NCBI GenBank assembly: GCA_963556255.1
Contig: OY744615.1
Span: 13,574,918-13,638,917 of the forward strand
Direction of reading: 5' to 3'
From: Allolobophora icterica
Lineage: Eukaryota > Annelida > Clitellata > Crassiclitellata > Lumbricidae
Length of the DNA stretch: 64,000 nucleotides
This document shows, one piece after another, positions 10,260-21,968 of the stretch. The notes beneath the pieces are model-generated. The model ran no database searches. It was not told the origin of the DNA and saw only the letters and a list, made by a program, of their open reading frames with translations. Each line of letters opens with the position of its first letter. Within the stretch, counting starts at the first letter, position 1. Made by a program: the position numbers and the translations under genes.

Positions 10260-11760
10260 TATTTGCATCTGATAAATCCTTGCTTTTATTATATTTGCAT
10301 TTACCGCAGTTATTTGCATATATAAATGTGATATATCTACACTATTATAAAAATTGGATACGGGATATGCCAATACTTATAATAAATTAATCTGAAGCTT
10401 TTATCTAATTGAGCAACTGAAAATGACTTCCAGTTGGAATAAATCAATAAATGTCATTTGCATTTGTAGATATTCGTTGGCTTATATTTCCTTATTATTT
10501 TATGCATTATTGTAGAAAAGCGATATATATATATCCAATTATATATGGGATATAGCAATACTTGGTTCCAGGAATACCCATCCAATGCAGTTAACAACTG
10601 CATTCATGCGAATTAATAAAAATGCATGCCTCTTTCAATACAGCTCAATGATGCTACATTATAAAACAAATTTAAGTAATTTAAAAAGGTTGTTTATCAA
10701 TTTCATCGAATTGTCAGGGCTATTTAAATATGTATGTTACATTTAAACATGTATGTGTAAAGAGCGAGATGGAGGGGCAATTCAAATGTGTTCAAATGCA
10801 GACAGGGGCTCCAGGTTTAGACCTATGCTCAATGGCGGCTTCTTCATCTAAGTTTGATACTAATTGTTGTATCAGTATAGGCTGCCTTGAGTAGAGCCTG
10901 AATTTTAAACACAAACTTCACTCAGACGAGATACAGATTTAGGGTTCAGTAGTTCGTTGAAGAGCGGACAGCTGCAAATAAGAGGGAAATATTTCCTCAC
11001 AGAGACTTTTCAAGCTATCTTAAGACGCACGTTCTTGGATCTGTTAGATTGCCATGGTAAGCGCCCATCTGAGGTGTGGCGCCTACCAAGGTGCGACCGT
11101 ACGTACGGTACGTACGTTTTTTTCTATAACGTACGTACGGTACGCGTACGTTATTATGCCGTAAGTCACCGTACATTCACACATTATGCACAAGAAAAGT
11201 CAATAATAGTTGGTGATTGACGGTCTTAAACAATTTTAACCATTATATCATCTGTGACTGTTCAGTGATCTCTACTTTCAAACTTTTAGATTCCAAATTG
11301 CTAATATTCTGTCTAATGTATAGGCCCCCCTAGTGTGAAGAATATTAAGATTTTACGGCACACTTTATAGGATGGTCAGTGCCAGTGGTCATTTTATTGG
11401 TAATACTAAATTTCAGTACCGTTCGTAAATAACTATATGCCTGCGTACGGGAAGACCAATACTGTAGTGCTAGACTGATCATTTTTGACGTACGCGTACG
11501 GTACATGTACCTTATAAGACTATAGTTATATTGAGGCTCTTTGTGAATGATCAGATAAATTTGTGGCATTTTTAACGTAAGCGTACGGTACGCGTACGTT
11601 ATTTTTTTTCGATAGCGTACGTACGGTACGCGTACGTTATTCCGGGAGGCAACGTACGGTCGCACTATGGCGCCTACCAATGCCAAAGTGAGTTCAGTGT
11701 TAAAATGAGCTAACACCCACGTCTACTTGTAATTCGATCCTAATGAGTCCCCAGTGTTGG
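10260..11760. repeat. Downstream block of unit 2
   Basis: It aligns with 6420-7320, with a 578-bp palindromic element inserted at 11090-11667. It contains the second copy of the KSGQLQIR exon-like frame (about 10956-11056). Confidence 0.8.
11090..11667. mobile_element. Palindromic CGTACG-rich MITE
   Basis: Ends are GTGCGACCGTACGT and its inverse. The flanks carry the direct repeat TGGCGCCTACCAA (11077-11089 and 11668-11680), which is single in the homologous site near 32830. Inside are four clusters of the self-complementary motif CGTACGTACGGTACG and relatives, two near each end. There is no credible ORF. The family is not recognised. The duplication looks longer (up to 13 bp) than most DNA transposons make, so the exact edges are uncertain. 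Confidence 0.75.
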
Positions 11761-13338
11761 TACTGGATAGGCCTATTCATTTAATTAGGAAGGCCATCAG
11801 TGCGGAGTGCGGACGGTGAAGCGACTCTTTACAATTTTTATTAGTGTGAACATTCTGCACGGCCTAATTACCATAGCAACACATAACATTGCACTGCAAT
11901 AGGCGACGTTGTGTTCCAGTTACCTTACAGTTCATTACAATACATTGCACACCAAATGTGAAAAAATCTTTGCATTGACTATCTGTTTAGCAAAGAATTT
12001 GATTCAAATTGGGGCTCATAGCTCATAAATATATAAAACCTGGCCAACCACAACAAATATGCAACACAGCACATTTAAAATCAGTCCTCAATTTCACTGA
12101 TGTCATCTAATTGACTTTCTAGTAATGTAGGTAAAATTAGGACTGTGGACAAGCCTTTGAGTTGCTGGTTAATTTATGTAGTTTTTGGAACTGACTCCCT
12201 AGCTGTATCAGTCGCTTATGTCATTCATTCCCAAATCATGACAGACCTTTTTCATATTCCTTATTCGCCATAGGCTGTTTCCCCGTCTTACGGAGTGATC
12301 CACGAATTAACCGCGAAAGATTCCGAGCTTAGACATGAAGTCATATAATATATATATATATACACATACATACATATATATACATATATATACATATATA
12401 TATATATATTTATTTATATGTATATATATGTCAAAGAAGTAAAAATTGGCGACATTCAATCAGTTGCTCATTGGTCTATAACAAATACCTGGAATAAGCT
12501 CATGAGACGACAGTTCGTGGGTTTCGAACTATAGGGAGCTAAAATTCGTTTTAAGCTTTTGTTCCAGCCTTATCTTCCTGATCCTTCTTCACTCATTATT
12601 TCCGCTTCAACATCACTCCTCTCTTCCTCCTTTTCTTCTTTTCCTCTGCCTCCTCATCTTCTTCCTTACATTTCTATGTCCTCTTCTTCTCTTCGTTGCC
12701 CTCTACCTTTTCCTCTTCCTCTCCACCTAATCCTACTTTTCTCCGCGATCTTCTTCATCTTTGTCCACATTCGCTGCATTGCACTTTTCTTTCTGTTTGT
12801 ACTCCTCCTCTTTCTCCTTCTGCTCATCCTCAACCTCCTTTCCATCATCCTCATCTTTAATTTATGGTCCGCCGACTTGGAAAGGCAAGAGTCACCGGTG
12901 AGTCAACGCGCTACTCACCCATCCGAAAACATTATCCCCTCAACTACGTACACTCGGATCTCCCTTCCACGTAACGTTTCCTCAAACCCACCACCCCTCC
13001 TCTGTTTCCTTGACCCTAGTCTCCGTTATCCTTCACTCCATTCTCGAATACCTCCTCCTGTTTCATCTTCTTGGACGTACGGTGCTTAATTTCAGTGCTC
13101 CTCCATTTTACAATTGATAATCCAGCACGCTAACACTACACCATAGAGAACAGAATAAACCGCTAAAGATTCCGAGTGTAGGCTTATTGGTCTATAACAA
13201 ATACCTGGAATAAGCTCATGAAACGACAGTTCGTGGGTTTCGAACTATAAGCAGCTAAACTTCGATTTAAGCTGTTGTTCCATCCTCATATTCGCCCATT
13301 CTCTTAACTGACTCAAGTGCAAAATATACATCCCATAT
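11761..13338. repeat. Flanking block A, copy 2
   Basis: From 11931 this repeats the first bases of the window, with a (TA)n/(CATA)n stretch added at 12345-12430. It keeps the internal direct repeat (about 12480-12560 and 13185-13290). The minus strand of 12666-12854 stays open, as in the other A copies, but this is a purine-rich strand and not a supported gene. Confidence 0.85.
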
Positions 13339-13352
13339 CTATCATCATCATT

Positions 13353-13428
<76 letters not shown>

Positions 13429-13431
13429 GTT
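13339..13431. repeat. (ATC)n microsatellite
   Basis: A nearly pure ATC run of about 90 bp. It abuts a minus-strand LINE C-terminal fragment and is probably that fragment's expanded tail. The poly-aspartate frame across it is not a gene. Confidence 0.9.
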
Positions 13432-13620
13432 CCTGACGCCAGCCATTTGGCGGCGATGGGTACGAATAAATGGTCTCCATTGTCCTCGGTCATTTGTCAA
13501 GTCTATTGCCCCCTTAATGTTAGTCCAAGTGATGTTATGTCCTCAGTTATATTATCTATCCAGCGTAGTCTTGGTCTGCCTTTTGTGTCGTTTTCCTTCG
13601 AATCTTGCATGTAGTGCACT
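13432..13620 (-). pseudogene. LINE ORF2 C-terminal fragment, RTE/L1-like
   Basis: The minus strand reads GRPRLRWIDNI, then a GLTLRGAIDL-like helix and DRGQWR, the usual C-terminal end of RTE- or L1-like LINE polyproteins, followed by the (GAT)n tail. It is a 5'-truncated insertion into block A; copy 1 of the block lacks it. Confidence 0.6.
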
Positions 13621-13639
13621 GTCTATATCATATCATATT

Positions 13640-13755
13640 ATATTGTAGGCTATTATATAGGCCTATGGATATTTATAAAGCGCCTCTCGCAGCGTAGACT
13701 ATTCAGAGGCGCTCCCAGCATGGAAGCAGAGAGCAGCGGGCGAGATCCCAAACAA
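13640..13755 (-). mobile_element. LINE 3' end (hairpin tail), copy in block 2
   Basis: It is the duplicate of the insertion at 1430-1545, with AAAGCGCCTCT and AGAGGCGCTCCCAG on the + strand. Confidence 0.6.
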
Positions 13756-13814
13756 TGAACAAGAATCAACATTGGATAAAGTCATTTCTTTCTTATATAT
13801 ATACGTCCTTTCTG

Positions 13815-14050
13815 TTACCGTATACAACAACGACCCGAAACGCAATTTCAAAAATCCGTTTACTCCAATCGACGCTGGCTGTCAACAGTTCGACCGCTTC
13901 TCACCCGACGACTACCGACAAGATTATAGCAAGACGAGCGCTATACACTTAAATTCTATGGCTCTATGGCAAGCGCATAAATTCGAGGAATTTGTTCGTT
14001 ATTTGGCTAATGAATTCAAAGTTCAACTCAAAACATCAACAGTGAGATGA
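13815..14050 (+). pseudogene. Exon-like open frame, unknown protein, copy 2
   Basis: Same length and frame as 1583-1818, ending TGA at 14048-14050. It contains QFDRFSPDDYRQDYSKT and ALWQAHKFEEFV. The acceptor AG of copy 1 (CCTTTCAG) is TTTCTG here, so this copy could not be spliced in the same way. Function unknown. Confidence 0.35.
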
Positions 14051-14324
14051 CCTCAACAGTCGCCATTACTTGTTCAATCGAACTCTGCCCCGCGACATCA
14101 CATTGGTTGGCTTCTCTGGTCGTAATAGTAACATTATACGTAGCTTCTCATTTCACGTCATCCCATCAACATTGAATCAACGGCTGTTTACTCAAACTAA
14201 GGTTTATTTATATAGTGCCGCTTGTCTTAGATAAACACCGCTTACATTAGCTATCTTATTCTAAATCTAAATTCAATTATTAAATTAAGCAAAGTCTTCG
14301 CTACAGCGACTATTCATAGACTCC

Positions 14325-15050
14325 GCGAAATTGAGTCTCAAAGCGGTGCTGCTGCATAATGGAAACCAACTTCCATCCATTCCGGTCGGACACGCTGTCC
14401 ACAAGAAGGAAACCTACGAAAACCTAAAACATCTGTTGAACTGTCTTCAATACAGCAAGTGTGGATGGCATCTCTGTTGTGACTTGAAGGTAGTGGCCCT
14501 GTTGATGGGTCTCCAGCTTGGATATACGAAATACTGCTGTTTCCCATGTGAATGGGACAGTCGACCAAAGCCTTTGCACTATGTGAGGAGAGACTGGCCT
14601 GAGAGGAAATCTCTGAACGTCGGAGAGAAGAATGTGCAACGCCTAGCACTTGCAGAAACCCCAAACTCCTGCTACCGTCGCTACACAGCAAACTTGGTGT
14701 GATGAAAAACTTCGTGAAGTCCATGGACCGGAATGGATCAGCTTTCAAGTACTTGGCTGTCAAATTTTGTCGACTCAGCGAAGCTAAATTTAAAGAGGGA
14801 GTTTTTGTGTGTCCTCAGATCCGTCAGCTATTCAGATATTAGATGTTCGACAACCTGCTTCAGGGTGACGAGGAGAAAGCTTGGGAAGCAATTCGGCTGA
14901 TGTAAACTAACTTCCTCGCGAATGTCAGGACAGAAAACAACAAGGAATTGGTCGAGGACATGTTGTCTGTGTATCACAAATTTGGCTGCAATATGTCCTT
15001 AAAGATCCACTTTCTCCATTCCCACTTGGATTTTTCTCCGACAACTGCGA
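14325..15050 (+). pseudogene. Decayed mobile-element-type ORF, copy 2, 5' part
   Basis: The longest intact frame (14331-14702) holds DLKVVALLMGLQLGYTKYCC and CEWDSR. Frameshifted pieces continue to about 15050, and the 3' remainder is at 18612-18790, across a 3.6 kb LINE insertion. This copy shows the family better than 2095-3022. It is broken and not functional. Confidence 0.6.
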
Positions 15051-15656
15051 TATCAACAACTGCGATATCAACAACGAATATTCGGTAGGTATTTTCATAG
15101 ACCTGGCCAAGGCCTTTAACACCGTAGACCACTCCATCTTGCTAAAGAAATTATTCCACTACGGCATTAGAGGAAATCAAATAAAATGGTTTACTAGTTA
15201 TTTCGAACATCGTTCCCAAAGACTAGTATGCAATGGAGCACTCTCGAACCTTGATTACATAACTTACGGAGTTCCACAGGGTTCAAATCTAGGGCCACTC
15301 CTCTTTCTGTTATTCATAAGTGATTTAGCAAATGTTTCTACAACACTATACTTTATCCTTTTTGCAGACGACACCAACCTGTTCTATTCCAACCGTTCTT
15401 GGCAAGCTCTCATGGATACAGTTAATCTTGAACTACGGCGAGTGACCAGATGGTTCATTGCAAATAGACTCACACTTAATATTGACAAAACAAATTTCAT
15501 TATGTTCAAATCACACAGAAAAATCCAGCAAATAACTCCATCTCTTGTACTAAATGATGCTCACATATCTCAGGTTGACTCTACTAGATTCCTCGGGGTA
15601 ATTGTTGACCAGCATCTAACCTGGAAAACCCACATAAATTATATTTCCTTAAAGGT

Positions 15657-16392
15657 GGTTTACGGACCATTGGTCATAGGCTGATTGGTCATAGGCTTAT
15701 TGGTCATATGGACGATTGGTCATAGGGCCCATTGGTCATACGACTATTGGTCATAGGTCTTATAAATAAATAAAATCAATAAATAAAAAAAAGCAGAATC
15801 AGCCGTATGTAACTTAGGTATAAAAAGTACTGAGTGACACTAATTGATACATTAAAATCAATAAATAAAATAATTTAACGTTAATAATGAAGCTATGAAC
15901 ATCATTGAACACAGAAAGCGAACTTGGCATCTCCAAGCGGGGAAGCCAACGTATAGTACCGAGCAAAAGCTGCTTTCTTCCAGGGTGTAACTGGCGTGGA
16001 ACAACCCAGCGTTAAGCGATATATAGCGTAGGCCAACTGAAGGAGCGCGTCATGCGAGCAGTCGCAACAAATGGCAAAACAGACATTTTAACGTATCTCC
16101 GTGCTTTGGCTTTCATTTCTTTAGCAGCTTTCTTCAATAGAACGTTACAAGTTTTAATTTATTTTACCTTTTTTTCGGAACACTTACACATTATGTAGCT
16201 TTTTTTAATTAGATTCGATGTACTTAATATTTTAGAACAATTAACGTTTTTGTTAGTTACTAGGCCTACACCTAGTTCTTTCGAAGCATTAACGTATGAC
16301 CAATAGTCCTATGACCAATGGGCCATATGACCAATCAGCCTATGACCAATCAGCCTATGACCAAAAAGCTTATGACCAATAGTCCAAGAACC
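15657..16392. mobile_element. Foldback-like element with ATTGGTCATAGG tandem-repeat ends
   Basis: The 736-bp insert is flanked by the 8-bp duplication TTAAAGGT (15649-15656 and 16393-16400; up to 10 bp if CC is counted). Both ends are inverted arrays of about six 15-bp units with core ATTGGTCATAGG, preceded by GGTTTACGGACC on one side and GGTTCTTGGACT on the other. The interior is AT-rich with no ORF. The exact host sequence (LINE codons) resumes after it, so the insertion is certain. Confidence 0.9.
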
Positions 16393-16429
16393 TTAAAGGT
16401 AGCTAAAAACATTGGGATAATGTCTAGAG

Positions 16430-17574
16430 CAGGGGTGGGCAATCTACGGCCCGCGGGCCGCATGCGGCCCGCCGAAACGTTTAATGCGGCCCGTGAGACC
16501 TTCTGCTACTAAGCTGCTAGTTCAATATATATTTTTGTAAAATGTACATAATTGTTAGTAAATTCTTTGAAAATTTACAATCTCAGTATACAGATGTCAT
16601 ATTTTAATAATAGTATCAATTAAAGATTAATCAATTAATAAATTATTAATTACTTTTCATAATATTAAGTAATAATTAAGAAATAATAATAATAGTATCA
16701 CAGCATATTTTAAAAATTACACTGTAATGCTCAAAATTAGAATGAACTTTCGAACGCACCCAGCCCGACTTCTTCTCAAGTCACGTTCCTGAAAATTTAG
16801 TAAACCGTTGTTGACAAAATTTAATGTAACGTCTGCTGCGAAATTTTAAAAGTTTCGATAATTTGTTGTTTATTCACAATTAGTTAATATTATGAACATA
16901 ATTTTAAATATTAAGATTAATATTTTGAAAAGAGAAATGAGTGCACCGCCAAACTTAAAAAAGAGAAAAATTGAAGACGAATGTAGGACATTTAACAAAG
17001 ACTGGACAACGAAGTATTTTTTCATTGATATTAAAAGTAATGCTGTGTGCTTAATATGTCGGGAATCTGTCGCCGTTTTCAAAGAGTACAATCTCAAACG
17101 ACATTTTCAGACGAAGCATGGCAATTTCGGGAAAAATTTAAGTGAAACCGAACTAAGGCGCAAAGCCGATGACATGGTGAGAAATTTAAAACAGGAACAA
17201 ACAACTTTTACCAAGCCGTTGTCTGTTCAAGAAGCTGCAACAAAGGTCAGTTTTGTTATTGCGCATAAGATCGTGAAGAACAATAAACCGTTTGTGGAGG
17301 GAGAATTCATAAAGGAATGCATACTTGATATTGCCGATACTATCTGTCCCGAAAGTTAAAAAAAATTTGAAAATATTTCGTTGTCACGGAGAACAGTGGT
17401 TCGACGCTATATATTCTATGCCATAGCTATGGCCATTATGTCATTAAAATTTAATTTGAATTTGTTATAAATGTGTTAAAATATAGTCCCGATTGCTAAA
17501 AATTATCATGCGGCCCTCCCAATTTTTTTAAATTCTCATGAGGTCCGCTGCACAGAAAAGGTTGCCCACCCCTG
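16430..17574. mobile_element. Internally deleted hAT element (GTF2IRD2/ZBED-like type)
   Basis: It begins CAGGGGTGGGCAA and ends TTGCCCACCCCTG, a typical hAT terminal repeat. The 8-bp flanks are GTCTAGAG and GGCTAGAG (one mismatch). It is 1145 bp long and keeps only the N-terminal part of the transposase. Confidence 0.92.
16937..17359 (+). pseudogene. hAT transposase N-terminal fragment (BED-like zinc finger)
   Basis: The 140-residue frame begins MSAPPNLKKRK. It has CLIC followed by HFQTKH, a BED/C2H2-like finger, then a basic and helical region up to DIADTICPES, where it stops. This is the opening part of transposases related to GTF2IRD2- and ZBED-type domesticated proteins. The catalytic RNaseH domain and dimerisation region are absent, so it cannot transpose itself. 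The upstream in-frame ATG at 16892 adds an isoleucine-rich stretch without family support, so 16937 is preferred. Confidence 0.8.
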
Positions 17575-18530
17575 GGCTAGAGTCTCACATTTGCTTCCTA
17601 AAGAGGTTAGAATCAGTTTATATCACACGTTAATCCAACCGTACTTAAGTTACTGCAACCTACTCTGGGCATCTAATTACGACTCTCGACTCCAAAAATT
17701 AACAACCCTTCAAAAAAGGCTATCAGAATGATTGAGGGAGCTAAAAGAAGCACCCAATCTGCCCCTATTTTCAAGGAACTAAAATTATTAACTATGAAAC
17801 AAATTAGGGTGGCCCAGGTTGGTGATTTTTTCTTCCAATATGAAGATAAACCCTCTGCTTCATACTCTAATTACTTTGCTCTTGGCTCAAAGTTGCACGA
17901 ACAGAACACGAGAGGTGCTTCACAATACCGTCCAGAAAGGCACGCACCAATTTAAGAGCGTAGGTCTAATGGCCCCCTTATCTGGAATTCAATACCATTA
18001 GAAATACGATCAGCAACAAATCGACAAGACTTCAAAAAACGTTTACGTCAATTTCTTATTACATCATGATCTACCATCTGTAGCAGCATTACTAACTCTT
18101 GTGGGATTAGAAGGCGGGTTCACACCGGGGTGGAACTTCCCCGGGAGTATTTAGTTAAGTTCTTCTTTCTTTTATTTCTTTTATTTTTCTTCTCCTTTTC
18201 CTTTTCACCTTCTTTCCTCTCCTCCCATTAATTAAGAATTAGTTAAGGCAATTATTAATTCATTTTCTTCCTTCTGTGTTAAACATTATAATTTACTTAA
18301 GATTCTATTCGAACAGTCATTACAAAAAGATGATAATTTTTTTGGTCGGGTATCCCTCCTTAGCGGGACTTCCATCCCTTTCGGGTCACCCATTGTCACC
18401 GATAACACCATTTCAGCGGTCAGATAAGACGGAATATTACTTATTTGATTAAATCTAGATATACCGAAGTTTCTGTTCGTAAATGATCTGTATACTTATG
18501 ACTGATTGTTGTTATTCATTACAATAAAGA

Positions 18531-18532
18531 TA

Positions 18533-18612
<80 letters not shown>
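18531..18612 (+). repeat. (TTGA)n tail of LINE-1
   Basis: About 20 copies of GATT directly follow ACAATAAAGATATA. This is the 3' tail of the 15052-18612 LINE. The same type of tail ends the LINE at 46570. Confidence 0.9.
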
Positions 18613-18615
<3 letters not shown>

Positions 18616-18790
18616 AAGCACGGTGAACTTTTTCACCAAGACATTGCAATTATGGAGAAACAAAACTCGACTAGATCAGCTTTCAAGTACTAGGCTGGAA
18701 ACTGGTCCACATCCATGTTGGCTGACTACTGTTGGACGCTCGCCAGAGATAGACCTGAACACAAGAGCCAGGTAAAGCAGCGTCGGAAGT
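18613..18790 (+). pseudogene. Decayed mobile-element-type ORF, copy 2, 3' part
   Basis: The sequence resumes with the equivalent of 2843-3022 (EKHGELFHQDIAIMEKQ, LADYCWTLARD) after the LINE insertion. A stop in the middle confirms decay. Confidence 0.6.
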
Positions 18791-20208
18791 AGAAGCGGAC
18801 CTTTACTGCTACATGTCATATGTAGGCCCCTACGTATTGTTCTATGACAATAGAATCAGTTGCTGATTTCTTAGAAATGGGACCCAATTCTTTCATACAA
18901 AAGGCTATTACTAGCGGACAGCGAGGTGGCCCTCAAATTTCAGATACTAGCCGGCCGCCAGTCACGTGTCACATGATTCCAGAACGGCAGGCGGCCTACC
19001 GGTTCAATTGGCCTCCCGGCGGTCTTTGAAATCGGATTGCTAGTGAGCTGCTCGGAACTTGGAAAAGTACCGAATCTGCAGCAGACCACAATTCGGCTGT
19101 TGACAAGTCCAAAATCTAAGCCATAATTTGGACTATTATTATCTGTACGAATTGTACACTGACCACATACTATCGGTGCGAAGATGAGATGCGAAAGAGA
19201 GGACTGGCCACCAGCCCTAATGGGCCAAGGCTAATAAAAATGAAGTTGCTAACACATCAGACACATGGACGCCTCTCAAACTAGCTCAAGGGAATACGAA
19301 AAAAAGTGGTCCATACGTACGTCCGCAGAGGAAGGAGAGAGACCAACCAAATGGGAACACGTGGGGTAGCTTGCCTAACGAGGACGTCGATCATCAAACT
19401 TTACTTCATGCACTTATTTAACTAGAGCTTGTAATTTGTATGCCAACTTCTGTTAGAATACAGACAGTCAGTACTGTGTAACCTTTCAGTGAAGCCATGC
19501 GCTTGATGCAGCAGTATCACAATGCCCGACCATAGCACGGACTCTGCAAAATTGAGAGATAAGCTTAAGTAACATAGGCTTTATTACGCTATTGTAGTGC
19601 CATATGATGGGAAATGGAGTAAGGGGTCAGAAATAGCGGCTCTTTGTAGATCTTAACGTTTCATACAGTGTGATGTTTTCAAAGATAACTGGCGTGGTAC
19701 TGAATACTTTCGCGCCAAACATCTTATGAAAACTCTCCCTTATATCCTGTCTCTCCCTTTCTCCCCTCCATCTGGGTTTCCTTCCTTTTGCGTCGGTCTT
19801 CCATCAAGCCATTTCCCAGTTGCGAACATCCCTCTGTAATTTTTACGTCTACATCATCCAAGCCGCGGAATTTCCATTCCGAAAATCCTCTTTCGTGTTT
19901 ACCTCCATATCCGTGAACTGCTCAATTCAAGTCCTATATCTGAGTCAATCCAAATCAACATGTTTATGTATGTCCAAGTCCATATTTAAACATGTTGATG
20001 TGAATTGATCCAGATATATAGGATAGGGAAGTATCTGACAGCAGAGCTCGTTGAGTGGTCGTAACAGCGCCCACCCCGATTCACGTGAATTCATGACGCA
20101 CCTACTGGGCCGACTTGTCAGTGGAAAAATCTTCACTCGGACGGTCTCGGGTCGTCGTTAACCCTTAAAATATGTAGACCTAAGCTCACCCAGGGTATCG
20201 ATCAACAG
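18790..20208. repeat. Upstream block of unit 3
   Basis: It aligns with 3010-5116 (without the hAT) and carries the hairpin at about 19921-20030. In this copy the right arm is degraded (GATGTGAATTGATCCAG). No gene. Confidence 0.8.
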
Positions 20209-20218
20209 TATATATAAG
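20209..20218 (+). promoter_or_regulatory. TATA box, gene 3
   Basis: TATATATAAG is again 110 bp upstream of the ATG, with the shared GACGACTTGAGCGAC block after it. Confidence 0.85.
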
Positions 20219-20318
20219 ACGACTTGAGCGACCAGAGTCATTGACTATCTGCTGAGAGAAGAAAGGTCTTGACGCGTTAAACCAAGTTCTTCAGAATCCG
20301 CAGACGACTGGAAGAAAA

Positions 20319-21523
20319 ATGAAGTTGACGATTGGTAAGTATGGTTTATTTCAACTTACTACACTAGCCTGTCAAGGCTGTGAGTCTACGAAATGTTGTT
20401 TCTTGTGTTTAGATTATTACCTAAGTTACTTCACCGACTGGTTCGAGAATTTCAAACTACAGATTATTGTATTGTATATGGGCATTTATAAAGCGCCCCT
20501 CGCGGTATAGACCATTCAGAGGCGCTCCCAGTGCGCGAGACCCAGAGAGAAAAAGCAGGATTTAAGGTGAGAAAAGGAAGAAGCAACGCTACCAGAGAGA
20601 ATGGTGGCGCGAACAGAAGGAGGAAGTCGGTTCCATTATGTTATATTAGCCAGATGACGAAGGATCGACATTTCCTAGACAGCACACACACGCCCGGCCA
20701 CTGTTAGCCAACTTTGGCCCAACGTGTGTATGTTGTCTGCAAATTGTTCTGAAACTATCCTCTGAAGCAGAACTGGCCAATTTACAGGCCCGTTTCTCCT
20801 AAGAATATCTCTTAACCAGCGCTGTCCACTGAGCCTTCTCACAATCGTAATCAACTCTTGCACTGCAACTTTCTCCAGTGCAATAGTTGTAAACCTGTTT
20901 AAAGGCTGGCAAACCTAGTAAGCCAATGTCCCAACTCACATAATCCTATAGCTCTCAGAGGATAGGAAAGTAGCAGAGTCCTACATTTAAGGTGTCATTT
21001 GAACAATTTTAAGCCATAACCGTTAAGTAGGCCTGTGTATTAATTTATATAACACCAAAACCAGGAATTGACTCTAGGATGTAGTTGAATGCAAAGAGAA
21101 TTCACCAAATTCAGATGAAGACAGTGATCAATCCGTAATAAATAAAAACAAAAAACAGGTGTGGTATAGTATTTTTTCGAGAGCTCTTGTCCATCCACTA
21201 TAAGTCTTTTTATTCGTATCTCGAATCTTTGAACATTTCGTAGTTACTCTTTGCAAAAATAAATTGATTTTCCGGTTGTTAACTGCTCGATAGGTGCCGT
21301 GGTTTGCCTGGCGTTGTGCGCGCTATTGTTGACCGATCGAGCCGCAGGTGCTTGCATCGACTCATGCGATGGACAGGCCGATGGAGACTACCAATCTTGC
21401 AAAGGATGCAACGTCTATGCCTCTTGTTCCGGAGGGGTCCTGTACGATAACCGCCCATGCCCTGGCAATCTGAATTGGGACGACAACGAGAAACGCTGCG
21501 TTGAGAAAAGCGGAACCTGTTAA
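20319..21523 (+). CDS. Small secreted CBM14-like protein, gene 3
   Basis: Exons 20319-20334 and 21294-21523 give 81 residues. The signal peptide (MKLTIG, AVVCLALCALLL) is followed by AAGACIDSC, so the mature N-terminus is two residues shorter than in genes 1, 2 and 5. Cysteines are at 26, 30, 41, 44, 50, 61, 74 and 81 (last residue). Motifs are CNVYASC, GGVLYDNRPCP and LNWDDNEKRC. The protein is identical to gene 4. The intron (959 bp) is longer than in its neighbours because of a LINE-tail insertion at 20463-20640. A CBM14-type chitin-binding role is inferred. The open frame across the donor (20319-20510) is intron read-through. Confidence 0.87.
20463..20640 (-). mobile_element. LINE 3' end (hairpin tail) in intron of gene 3
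   Basis: TTTATAAAGCGCCCCTCGC and AGAGGCGCTCCCAG identify the tail. The insert is absent from the introns of genes 1, 2, 4 and 5. A weak target duplication ATTATGTTAT / ATTATTGTAT may flank it. Confidence 0.65.
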
Positions 21524-21678
21524 GATTAGACAGCAGTCTAATGAAAAGGAAGCAAAGTTTCACGGACTATCTTGCTGCAGTAATTTTTGCCAGATCTGAT
21601 TTCGAACTGATCAGATTTATCTGAAGCTTTCAGCTAATTAAGCACTTGAAAATGACTTCTAGTTAGAACTCACCTATA

Positions 21679-21684
21679 AATAAA
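21679..21684 (+). promoter_or_regulatory. Poly(A) signal, gene 3
   Basis: AATAAA lies about 155 bp after the stop in the conserved module. Confidence 0.7.
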
Positions 21685-21689
21685 TAGTA

Positions 21690-21968
21690 TTTGCATCTGA
21701 TAAATCCTGATTTTCATTATATTTGCATTTACCGTAGTTATATGCATATATAAATGTGATATATCTACACTATTATAATTGGATACGGGATATGCCAATA
21801 CTAATAATAGATTAATCTGAAGCTTTTATCTAATTGAGGGACTGAAAATGACTCCCAGTGAGAATAAATCAATAAATGTCATTTGCATATTATAGATCTT
21901 CGTTTGGTTATATTTCCATATAATTTTATGCATGGATCAGTGATATATATATATATATATATATATAT
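21690..21968. repeat. Downstream block of unit 3, left part
   Basis: It aligns with 6430-6700 and ends in an (AT)n run into which a 10.3 kb LINE composite is inserted. The block resumes at 32281. Confidence 0.75.

Larger units (their letters stand above)
15052..18612 (+). mobile_element. 5'-truncated Jockey-group LINE (LINE-1 of this window) with two nested transposons
   Basis: The element starts inside the reverse transcriptase (SVGIFIDLAKAFNTVDH) and has the RT motifs GVPQGSNLGPLLF and FADDTN. It is interrupted in the codons for YISLKVA by the 15657-16392 element and again at 16430-17574 by a hAT. It then resumes with SYCNLLWASNYDSRLQK. The last protein residues (FKKRLRQFL) end at about 18068. 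A 3' UTR of about 450 bp ends in a (TTGA)n run at 18531-18612. A stop in the SYCN-LQKR region and frameshifts make it dead. The type is CR1/L2/Crack-like, related to the two larger LINEs at 21969 and 46570. Confidence 0.85.

Noticed and set aside
11345..11716. 123-residue minus-strand frame
   Set aside because: It lies across the palindromic MITE, and its repeated YVRYRK/TYAYRT text mirrors the CGTACG clusters.
13245..13493. Poly-aspartate protein on the minus strand
   Set aside because: The D run is the (ATC)n microsatellite and the flanks are LINE remnant.
20319..20510. 63-residue frame beginning at the gene 3 ATG (also 40286-40474)
   Set aside because: It reads through the GTAAGT donor into the intron; the spliced form gives a proper signal peptide.
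21279..21563. 94-residue minus-strand frame, nearly identical at 41153-41437
   Set aside because: Antisense shadow of exon 2 of genes 3 and 4; its conservation follows from the sense coding sequence.
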